In this document: in pieces, positions 57,186 to 64,000 of the stretch | Numbering within the stretch: position 1 is the stretch's first letter | How the letters are laid out: each line of letters starts with the position of its first letter | NCBI RefSeq assembly: GCF_001403635.1 | Contig: NZ_LN879467.1 | Location: forward strand, 248,001 to 312,000 | Direction: 5' to 3' | DNA length: 64,000 nt | Source: Clostridium massiliamazoniense | Lineage (GTDB): Bacteria; Bacillota; Clostridia; Clostridiales; Clostridiaceae | The notes under the pieces: model-generated | Seen by the model: only the letters and a program-made list of their open reading frames with translations | Database searches by the model: none | What the model was told of the DNA's origin: nothing | Translations under genes and position numbers: made by a program

Positions 57186-59249
57186 CTATTCCCCCTTATA
57201 AAATGAAGTTTTTAAAGTTGTTTTTTCGATTATTTTATCGCATATTACAAGTAACATAGGTAAAAAGAATAAGACTAATATAGCTGATAAAACAGCTCCT
57301 CTCCCTAGTAACATTCCAATTTCTGCGATTACTCCATTAGTTGAAATTTTTCCTAAAATAAATCCAGCACTTGTCAATATAGAAGCTGATGTTAATATAG
57401 ATCCTGTAGTATCCATAATTGTCTGCTTAGCTGCATTAATTTTGCTTAAACTCTCTCTGTTCTCTATATATCTATTGGCTAGTAGTATTCCATAATCTAC
57501 TGTAGCTCCTAATTGAACAGAACTTATGACCATAAAACCTATATAAGCTATGCTAACCCCTTCAATATAAGGGAATGATAAATTTATCCATATAGAAGAT
57601 TCTATAGTTAAAAGTAATAAAATTGGTAAAGATAAAGACTTATAGGTTAATAAAATTATTAAACCTATAGCTAAAATTGATGCTATATTGATTATCTTAT
57701 TATCTGATATAACGACATTTTTCATATCATAAACACTAGAACTTGCTCCTGCTAAATATGCGTCTTTACCATAATATTTTTCTCCTAACGCCCTAATTTT
57801 TTCAACAATTTCAAAGGCAATATCACTTTCTTCTTCCATATTTAAGTCTAAAAGAATTCTACTATAGCCTTTAGAAACAAGAAGCTTTAAAGTGCTCTCT
57901 GGTACAAACTCCTCTGGTATTTCAGTTCCTACAGTCTCGGCATAAGCTGTTATTGAAGAAACCTTATCTAAAGATTTTAATTCTTCTACAAGTTCTTTTT
58001 CCTTCGCTGGATCATTAGATGGTATAAGCAATACCAATTGATTTGACTTTCCGAATAGTTTATTTATTTTAGCTTCTTCTCTACCAGCTTCTGTATCTTC
58101 TCCACTGGTCATAGATGACGCTCCATAGGTAAATTTATTGTTTCCTTGTGCCATATAGGTAGGTATTATTATAATAGCAATTATAATTAACACTGGTTTC
58201 CCAACTTTAAGTATTACTTTACTTAATCCACTAAAGGATGGTAAAAATGATCTATGCTTAGTTTTATCAATAATTTTATAGGTATATACAGTGAGAACTG
58301 GCAATAAGCACATTACTGATAATAAACTAAATATAATCCCCTTAGACAATACTAGTCCCATATCAGGACCTATTTTAAATCTCATAAGCATAAGAGCTAA
58401 AAATCCTAACATAGTAGTAAGTCCACTAGCAAATATTGAACTAAATGATTTTTTCATAGCTTCTAACATCGCCTCTTTTACATCAAGCCCTTCTTCTCTA
58501 AACTCAGAGAACCTGTGAAGTAAAAATATTGAATAATCCATAGAAACTGCTAATTGTAAAACCGCTGCTGTAGCCTTAGTTACAAAGGATATTTCCCCTA
58601 AAAATATATTTGTTCCAGAATTTATTAATATTGATATTCCTATAGTAAGCATAAATAATATTGGTTCAAAATAAGAGCTTGTACTTATAATAAGTATTAA
58701 AAATATTATAGGGATTACTATAGCCATTACCTTTGCAATTTCCTTAAGAGTAGTTGATTGAGCATATTCTATAGTTGCTGCTGATCCAGACATAGAACCT
58801 TTATCTCCTATAATATCCCTTATAGTATTTAGAGGCGTTGATAAATCACCTTCATCCACAAGAACAGTAAATAAGGCATTTCCATCCTTATACCATCCTT
58901 CAATATCACTCTTATTGATAAACTTCTCTGGTTGCTTTATATCAACACTATCATCAAGCCAAGTTACCTCTTTTACACCTTTTACCTTTTCTATTTTTTC
59001 TTTATAAGAAAGAGCTTCAGGAATAGATACATTTTCAACAAGAACCCTTACATTGGGTGGTTTCTTATCAAAAGCTTCATCCATTATATTTATAGCCTTA
59101 GTAGAACTCGAATCCTCTGGTAAATAATCCAAAATGTTATAATTAATATTTACAGCTGACATCGAAAAGATACTAATTATAGATAATCCTAAAAAAATTG
59201 TTAAAATAATTTTTTTATACTTTAATATTTTCTCTGCAAACCAATTCAT
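57186..59249 (-). CDS. MMPL/RND-family exporter
   Basis: 687 residues with 12 helices in the RND order: one helix, a large outside loop (about 35-170), five helices, a second cycle. Family blocks: DYSIFLLHRFSEFREEGLDV, ASGLTTMLGFLALMLMRFKI, and in the second half QLGATVDYGILLANRYIENR and GSILTSASILTSAGFILG. Firmicute MMPL proteins export lipids or lipid-like molecules. The start is the ATG at 59249, five bases after GGGGGAA. First gene of a two-gene operon with the heptad-repeat protein. Confidence 0.9.
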   Translation of the reverse strand: MNWFAEKILKYKKIILTIFLGLSIISIFSMSAVNINYNILDYLPEDSSSTKAINIMDEAFDKKPPNVRVLVENVSIPEALSYKEKIEKVKGVKEVTWLDDSVDIKQPEKFINKSDIEGWYKDGNALFTVLVDEGDLSTPLNTIRDIIGDKGSMSGSAATIEYAQSTTLKEIAKVMAIVIPIIFLILIISTSSYFEPILFMLTIGISILINSGTNIFLGEISFVTKATAAVLQLAVSMDYSIFLLHRFSEFREEGLDVKEAMLEAMKKSFSSIFASGLTTMLGFLALMLMRFKIGPDMGLVLSKGIIFSLLSVMCLLPVLTVYTYKIIDKTKHRSFLPSFSGLSKVILKVGKPVLIIIAIIIIPTYMAQGNNKFTYGASSMTSGEDTEAGREEAKINKLFGKSNQLVLLIPSNDPAKEKELVEELKSLDKVSSITAYAETVGTEIPEEFVPESTLKLLVSKGYSRILLDLNMEEESDIAFEIVEKIRALGEKYYGKDAYLAGASSSVYDMKNVVISDNKIINIASILAIGLIILLTYKSLSLPILLLLTIESSIWINLSFPYIEGVSIAYIGFMVISSVQLGATVDYGILLANRYIENRESLSKINAAKQTIMDTTGSILTSASILTSAGFILGKISTNGVIAEIGMLLGRGAVLSAILVLFFLPMLLVICDKIIEKTTLKTSFYKGE

Positions 59250-59261
59250 AATTTCCCCCAT

Positions 59262-59737
59262 TAAAACTAATATGAAAAGTTAATAACTTAATTTAAACAT
59301 ACCATTATAGTAAAAACTTTTTCTTAACTTCAAAATAAGTATAAAACTTAAAAATTAAAATTTAACAGGTTAAATATTAAAAATTATTAAGAAGAAATCT
59401 ACAAAAAATTATTCTATAAACTTTATTATTATTTTGCAATTATGTTATTATTTTTCTATTGCAAATATAATTTTTTAAAGTTAATTATAAAAATAATAAT
59501 ATCGATATAATAAAAGATTTTTTATTAAATTTTGATTTTCATAAAAATTTTTAATATCTATTTTTTTCTAATTAATTAATAATATATTCACATCATTTAC
59601 AGTATATCTTTAATATTCTTCAATATATTACCATAAAAATTTTCAAATAAATCAGCTGCATATATTTTGCAAATTGATTATGTTATGCTAATATTCATCT
59701 TGTTAAATAAAATACAATCACTAAGGAGATTAATATC
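59262..59737. other. AT-rich divergent promoter region
   Basis: 476 bases between the MMPL operon and the SH3b gene, without reading frames or repeats of the R1/R2 families. It must hold promoters for both divergent genes; no clear operator was identified. Confidence 0.4.
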
Positions 59738-60748
59738 ATGAAAAAAATTCAACTATCAAGTCTAATATTAGGGCTAGGATTAATAGGAAGCATGGGATTA
59801 GGAGTAGTTCATACACAAACATCTTCAACTGCTACTAATGTAAAAAATGTAAGATTATTAGTTAATTCTAGACATGCTTGCGTAATTAATGGAAATGGAG
59901 ATTTATCTTTAACTAACGCAAATGGACAAGTAATTGGATATGTTTCAGTGGGAGAAATGTTAACTTTAGGACAAAGCTCTAATGAAAAAACATTTGTTAC
60001 AGTTCAAGAAACAGGTGAAACAGGATACTTAGCAAATTCCAATATAAAAAATATTACAAGTGCTGTAGGAGAAAACCTTGTAAAAACAAATAGAAAAGGA
60101 TCTGTAATTAATGTTTCAACAATTCTCCATGTTAGAGCTAATGCAACTATGGATTCTCAAGTTTTAACTAATTTAACTAACAACACTAATCTAACTATTA
60201 CAGGGAAAATAGGAAACTGGTATCAAGTAAATGTTAATGGTGTTAAAGGTTATATATTTGATGAATATATTGCAGAAAGTTCAATTAATCAAAATAATAC
60301 TATAACAAATTCTAATAAAATAAAAGAAACATCAACATCTAAAGAAAATAAAACAGTTTCAAACAATACAGATATTTTAAATAATAATAATAATAATAAT
60401 AATAATAATTCAACTATACAAAAATCTAATTCTTCTCACAAGAAGACAACACAATCTAATACAATAAAAGCACAACATAAAAGTGTAACTGACACTTCTA
60501 AAAAAGCTTCTAGCAACACCAATAATAATTCAAATACTATAGAGGGTAATGGTATTGTAAAAAAATTAGGAACTGGCTACTATCATGCTAAACTTCATAG
60601 TGCTCCATCATCATCTTCTAGTGGATATGACCTTACACCTGGAACACAAGTTCAAATTCTAGGAGAAGTTAATGAATTTTATCATGTAAGATTAACTAAT
60701 GGAGACCTTGGTTACATCTACGCACCTTATGTAGAACGTACTAATTAA
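59738..60748 (+). CDS. Secreted SH3b-domain protein with poly-Asn linker
   Basis: 336 residues: signal peptide MKKIQLSSLILGLGLIGSMG; a degenerate SH3b-like segment (about 45-105); SH3b (about 120-185, NVSTILHVRANATMDSQVLT and GNWYQVNVNGVKGYIFDEYI); an Asn/Ser/Thr/Lys-rich linker (190-270) with a run of nine Asn; and a C-terminal SH3b (GTGYYHAKLHSAPSSSSSGY; LGYIYAPYV). No catalytic domain, so it probably binds peptidoglycan as an adaptor or wall protein. ATG behind AAGGAGA. Confidence 0.8.
   Translation: MKKIQLSSLILGLGLIGSMGLGVVHTQTSSTATNVKNVRLLVNSRHACVINGNGDLSLTNANGQVIGYVSVGEMLTLGQSSNEKTFVTVQETGETGYLANSNIKNITSAVGENLVKTNRKGSVINVSTILHVRANATMDSQVLTNLTNNTNLTITGKIGNWYQVNVNGVKGYIFDEYIAESSINQNNTITNSNKIKETSTSKENKTVSNNTDILNNNNNNNNNNSTIQKSNSSHKKTTQSNTIKAQHKSVTDTSKKASSNTNNNSNTIEGNGIVKKLGTGYYHAKLHSAPSSSSSGYDLTPGTQVQILGEVNEFYHVRLTNGDLGYIYAPYVERTN
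60379..60408 (+). repeat. AAT trinucleotide tract in the SH3b linker
   Basis: Ten or so consecutive AAT units encode poly-Asn in the linker of the SH3b protein. Slippage would change the linker length in frame. Confidence 0.7.
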
Positions 60749-60817
60749 TAAACGTAGAACCGTACTATAAATAAGTGCGATTTTTACTAAAATTGGATAA
60801 TTAAATATTATATAAAG

Positions 60818-60852
60818 TTCCTCAACGCAATAAAAAATTTAATGTTGAGGAA
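60818..60852. terminator. Bidirectional terminator between SH3b and deoC genes
   Basis: TTCCTCAAC (60818-60826) pairs with GTTGAGGAA (60844-60852); T-rich sequence follows on the plus strand and AT-rich on the other. Confidence 0.7.
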
Positions 60853-60861
60853 TCTTTATTA

Positions 60862-61596
60862 TTAGTAAGTATCTTTATTAGTTAATTCTTTATTTGAGAT
60901 ACCTAAAACTATTGGAGTTGATTTATATCCAATTCCCATACGGTCAATTCCCATGTCAATTAATTTTAAAAAGTGTTCTTGTGTTCTTATTGCACCAGAC
61001 CCCTTTACCTTACAACGTCCTTTAGCAGTATCCATCATTATCTGAATTATTTCTGGTGTTGCTCCTTTTCCTTCGAAACCAGTTAGGAAGCCAGTTGATG
61101 TTTTAATGAAGTCAGCGCCTGCTGAAATTGCTGCTTCAGTAGCATTTTTTACTTGCTCAACATTTAATGCATCTGTTTCAAAAATAACTTTAACGATAAC
61201 ATTATATCTATGACATACATCTACAACTGCTTTAATGTCTTCTTTAACTTTATCCCAAAGTCCACTTCTAATCCACCCATAATTAGCAACTATATCTAAT
61301 TCTTCAATACCATAAGAGCAACATTCTTCAGCTTGAATAACTTTGGATTTTGTAGTTGATGTACCAAATGGGAAATCACAAACTACACATATACCTGTTT
61401 TTGTACCTTTTGTTAACTCTTTTGCTATTTCAATTGATGATGGGTTTATACAAACAGTTTTGCATTTGTAGTCTATACCCTCTTGAATATATTTTTTTAT
61501 TTCTTCTTGGGTAAATTCAGGTTTTAAAACCGATTGGTCAATATAAGAACCTAATTCTTCTAGTGTCATTTCAATAGCTTTTTTTGTTGGTTTCAT
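60862..61596 (-). CDS. deoC: Deoxyribose-phosphate aldolase
   Basis: 244 residues of the class-I DERA family: IDQSVLKPEFTQEEIKKYI at the start, CVVCDFPFGTSTTKSKVIQA, EELDIVANYGWIRSG with the catalytic Asp101, Schiff-base Lys165 in DFIKTSTGF and Lys198 in KVKGSGAIRT. It cleaves deoxyribose-5-phosphate or a related sugar phosphate. The ATG at 61596 has no ribosome site nearby; a strong AAAGGAGGGTG lies 65 bases upstream (61661-61671), separated by a hairpin-forming AT stretch. It is divergent from the broken phosphofructokinase gene and shares with it two copies of a 13-bp motif. Confidence 0.88.
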   Translation of the reverse strand: MKPTKKAIEMTLEELGSYIDQSVLKPEFTQEEIKKYIQEGIDYKCKTVCINPSSIEIAKELTKGTKTGICVVCDFPFGTSTTKSKVIQAEECCSYGIEELDIVANYGWIRSGLWDKVKEDIKAVVDVCHRYNVIVKVIFETDALNVEQVKNATEAAISAGADFIKTSTGFLTGFEGKGATPEIIQIMMDTAKGRCKVKGSGAIRTQEHFLKLIDMGIDRMGIGYKSTPIVLGISNKELTNKDTY

Positions 61597-61660
61597 ATTT
61601 CATTATAGTGTTTAATTTTAAATTTAGTATTTATAAAATTAAAAAAAATACTATTTAAAC

Positions 61661-61671
61661 ACCCTCCTTTG
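61661..61671 (-). promoter_or_regulatory. Orphan Shine-Dalgarno upstream of deoC
   Basis: AAAGGAGGGTG on the minus strand is followed by a four-codon frame (GTG TTT AAA TAG) and an AT-rich hairpin (TAGTATTT/AAATACTA) before the deoC ATG 65 bases later. Either the deoC leader has acquired an insertion or this is a leader peptide site. Confidence 0.4.
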
Positions 61672-61684
61672 ATTTAAATTCTAT

Positions 61685-61697
61685 TGTAGTTTTACTA
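61685..61697. promoter_or_regulatory. TGTAGTTTTACTA motif 1 (candidate RpiR operator)
   Basis: A 13-bp motif that recurs at 62824-62836 exactly and at 61715-61727 as TGTAGAAAAACTA. All three lie in promoter regions of the deoC / phosphofructokinase / RpiR group. Confidence 0.5.
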
Positions 61698-61714
61698 CTT
61701 TGTCAATAATTATT

Positions 61715-61727
61715 TGTAGAAAAACTA
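61715..61727. promoter_or_regulatory. TGTAGAAAAACTA motif 2 (candidate RpiR operator)
   Basis: Same half-sites (TGTAG...ACTA) as motif 1, 30 bp apart centre to centre, just before the AAGGAGG of the broken phosphofructokinase gene. Confidence 0.45.
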
Positions 61728-61742
61728 TTTAAGGAGGATTTT

Positions 61743-62745
61743 ATGTTAAGAAATATTCTTGTAAGGCAATCAGCTGGACTAACTAATGTAATTAATGCTA
61801 GTCTATATGGAATCATTAAAGAAAGTAAAAGAAATTCGGAAAAGTTTAATAAATTATACGGAATGGTAAATAGGATAGAGTGATTTTTAAAAGATAATAT
61901 TATTGATTTTGAAAAATACATACCAGAAATTGAATATTTAAAAATGACTCCTGCTGCTTTTCTTGGGTCTTGTAGATATAAATTACTGGATAATTTTAAT
62001 GATAATATATATATAAAATTATTTTCAAAATTAAAAAAAATGAATATAAAATATGTACTGTACATAGGTGGAAATGATTCTATGGATACAGTACATAAAT
62101 TATTTCAATATTCAATACTTAATTGGTGAACGTATTTCTTTTATTGGTACTCCAAAAACGATAGATAATGATTTAGTAATCACAGACCATACACCAGAAT
62201 TTAGAAGAGAGCAAAATATGTTGCTACATCTGTAAGAGAGATTTCATTAGATTCTGAAGTTTATAATACTCAATCTGTAATTATTATAGAAATTATAGGA
62301 ATGTATACTGGATGGCTTACAGCTAGCACTGTACGTTCAAGAAAATATAAATCTGATAATCCAAAGTTGATTTATTTTATATAAATACCCTTTAATGTTA
62401 AAAATATAGCATAATTGGAAGAAAAGTTGAAAGAAGATAAAAATATAGTTGTTTGTGTTTCAGAAAATATAAGAGATAATAATGGGAAATTTATTTGTGA
62501 ATATAATGGTAGTTTAAATAAAGATATATTTAGTCATAAAAATTTGACTGTATATGCTAAATACTTAGAAACTATAATAAAAGATAGATTAAAAATAAAA
62601 ACTCGTTCTAGTTGATGTGAAGTGTGTTTGTAATCATAAAAAGCTATTTCCAAAAGATTGGATAACGATAAATGGTACCGATATACATAGTGATTTTCTT
62701 AAATATATAAATCCTTTAATTGAAGGAGAACTAGATAAAAAATGA
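61743..62745 (+). pseudogene. Decayed PPi-dependent phosphofructokinase
   Basis: An intact AAGGAGG and ATG open a frame (MLRNILVRQSAGLTNVINAS) that matches PPi-dependent phosphofructokinases, but it stops after 45 codons. In shifted frames further family blocks follow: TPAAFLGSCRYKL, YIGGNDSMDTVHKL, GTPKTIDNDLVITDHTPEF, VREISLDSEVYN, EIIGMYTGWLTAS, DKNIVVCVSENIRDNNGKF, and at the end INPLIEGELDKK. Several stops, frameshifts and a shortened C-terminal third (the part between TRSS and LFPKDW is missing) show that it is inactive. It follows the deoC promoter and precedes the RpiR gene. Confidence 0.85.
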
Positions 62746-62823
62746 AAAATGGACTACCGATATTTTGTTATAGAAAATAAATTATTTTATATTTATATAA
62801 AAAATAATACCAACCATAATTTT

Positions 62824-62836
62824 TGTAGTTTTACTA
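62824..62836. promoter_or_regulatory. TGTAGTTTTACTA motif 3 (candidate RpiR operator)
   Basis: An exact copy of motif 1, 54 bp upstream of the GTG and 63 bp upstream of the preferred TTG start of the RpiR regulator, as expected for autoregulation. Confidence 0.5.
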
Positions 62837-62889
62837 TTGAATAATGAGATATAATTAATAAAACTATTAAAATTAAGGATGTGTATAAT

Positions 62890-63765
62890 TTGGAAAATAA
62901 TGAATCATATGAACAAAAAATAAAGAATGTATATAATATTTTAAGTCCTTCAGAGAAAAAAGTTGCAGATTTTGTTTTGTCAAATGGTTATTCTATATCA
63001 ACGATGTCATTAAATAAATTATCTATAGAGATAAGATTAAGTGAACCGACTATTATTCGATTTGTAAAAAAAATAGGATTTACTGGATATAGTGAATTTA
63101 AAATGAATTTAATGAAAGAATGGGGTAAAGAATCTGTATCAGAAAAAGGTGAACGTAATGTGTTAGTAGACTTGCATATTGATAAAAATGAAAAATTAGA
63201 AGATATACCACAAAAGATGATAGGAATTACAATAAAAGCATTAGAGGATACCTTAAAATTGATTAACTTTAAAAAATATAGAGAAGCAATTGAGTTAATA
63301 TCTAATGCTAATATCATAGATGTATATGGAGTGGGGAATTCGGGAAGTATAGCAAGTGATATAATGAATAAATTAATTCGTATAGGATTAAATTGCAGGT
63401 CATATCCAGATAATCATGTACAACAAATTTATGCAAGTCACTTAACTGAGAAAGATGTTGCAATTGCAATATCTCATTCTGGAAATACCATAGATACAGT
63501 CAATGTATTAAAAATTGCAAAAGAATCTGGTGCCAAGACAATTGCACTAACAAATTTTAGGGCTGCGGCTATTTCTAAATATGCAGATATTATTTTTTAT
63601 ACTGGAGATACAGAAACAACATTTTATAGTGAAACAATGGTTTCACGTATATCACAATTAGCGATTGTAGATATGCTTTATATGGGAATATTATTAAATA
63701 ATTTTGATTCATCTATAAAGCGACTTGAAAAAGTAAATACATTGGTAAAAGAAAAAAATTATTAA
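62890..63765 (+). CDS. MurR/RpiR-family regulator
   Basis: 291 residues: helix-turn-helix STMSLNKLSIEIRLSEPTII-RFVKKIG near the start and SIS domain with IDVYGVGNSGSIASDI and VAIAISHSGNTIDTV. It is a paralog of the nan regulator (14652-15500) but clearly different. I prefer the TTG at 62890, six bases after AAGGATGTG, over the GTG at 62881 that overlaps it. Given the shared 13-bp motifs it probably controls deoC, the now broken phosphofructokinase and itself, in a sugar-phosphate pathway that is not defined here. Confidence 0.87.
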   Translation: MENNESYEQKIKNVYNILSPSEKKVADFVLSNGYSISTMSLNKLSIEIRLSEPTIIRFVKKIGFTGYSEFKMNLMKEWGKESVSEKGERNVLVDLHIDKNEKLEDIPQKMIGITIKALEDTLKLINFKKYREAIELISNANIIDVYGVGNSGSIASDIMNKLIRIGLNCRSYPDNHVQQIYASHLTEKDVAIAISHSGNTIDTVNVLKIAKESGAKTIALTNFRAAAISKYADIIFYTGDTETTFYSETMVSRISQLAIVDMLYMGILLNNFDSSIKRLEKVNTLVKEKNY

Positions 63766-64000
63766 ATTATAGTTAAAATATCCAATTATTGATTATAAAA
63801 AGTAAATATAGTTATCTATAATAAAAAAGAAATGTATATTATAAATTTGAAGACAATCCCCTTTTTGCGTTTAACCGACTTTTTATAGATTTTGTTTAAA
63901 ATATAATTATGCAAAAAACAAACAAAACCTATGATATAAATTTAACCATAAATACAGAAAATATTCTAGATAAAAATTGTATGGTGAGAACGCTAAATTG
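63766..64000. other. AT-rich right end of the window
   Basis: No reading frame with a ribosome site, hairpin or repeat of the R1/R2 type was seen. The next gene lies beyond the window. Confidence 0.4.

Noticed and set aside
63766-64000. Start of a gene at the right edge
   Set aside because: No ribosome site plus start codon with an open frame to the window end could be supported.

Overview
The window is very AT-rich (clearly under 30% GC by eye), with short AT-rich spacers, strong GGAGG-type ribosome sites, many TTG and GTG starts, and gene content (sialidase, sialic-acid operon, cohesin/dockerin modules, LytTR and ECF regulators) typical of a host-associated Clostridium sensu stricto, in the broad neighbourhood of C. 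perfringens, C. tertium and C. septicum. The species cannot be fixed from the sequence alone. It is chromosomal: the left edge is the start of the F0 ATP synthase a-subunit gene. No tRNA, rRNA, CRISPR array, prophage or intact insertion sequence is visible.

Layout. 1-1.4 kb: start of atpB, then a gene desert holding a transposase remnant and a group II intron-like remnant. 1.4-5.4 kb: an ECF sigma factor, a PadR regulator and two paralogous membrane proteins (HAAS-like prefix plus FtsW/RodA-like C-terminus); sigma gene and second paralog lie behind an 86-bp promoter/operator sequence duplicated with one mismatch. 5.4-9 kb: an HD-domain protein and a secreted sialidase. 9-14.6 kb: YhfC-type protease, a small unknown, a lipoprotein, an AgrC/AgrA-like two-component pair and small DUF1648/DUF1622 membrane proteins; candidate LytTR boxes precede two of these genes. 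14.6-21 kb: the sialic-acid catabolic operon nanE-nanA-Na+/sialate symporter-nanQ(YhcH)-[broken sialate O-acetylesterase]-nanK-RpiR, which would use sugar freed by the neighbouring sialidase. 21-28 kb: azoreductase-pirin, a CNNM/CorC protein, a candidate small RNA, small unknowns, GNAT, GtrA and a papain-like amidase. 28-35 kb: two paralogous PAS-PAS-GGDEF-HD-GYP proteins and a large secreted SH3b protein. 35-47.7 kb: DUF975, YtrA-type GntR with its membrane partner, acyltransferase 3, a MORN-AAA fusion, PlsC, a class-I flavoprotein disulfide reductase, HxlR, a GreA-like factor, a CcdA-TlpA fusion and a MATE exporter. 47.7-53 kb: an unknown gene, then a set linking a membrane-anchored cohesin-like protein, YibE/F and a secreted phosphatase with its own dockerin. 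53-59.3 kb: an OmpR-type two-component system beside an MMPL exporter and its heptad-repeat partner. 59.7-64 kb: a second SH3b protein, deoC, a decayed PPi-phosphofructokinase gene and an RpiR regulator, the last three sharing a 13-bp motif.

Across the window runs a family of dispersed intergenic repeats (called R1 here; about 11 copies, full length about 130 bp) with a conserved hairpin whose paired bases change together between copies. A second family (R2, up to about 170 bp, ending in a terminator-like hairpin) sits next to R1 in two places. These repeats, the duplicated sigma promoter, the LytTR boxes (one broken at the edge of an R1 copy), the candidate sRNA and the cohesin/dockerin operon are the observations most worth following.
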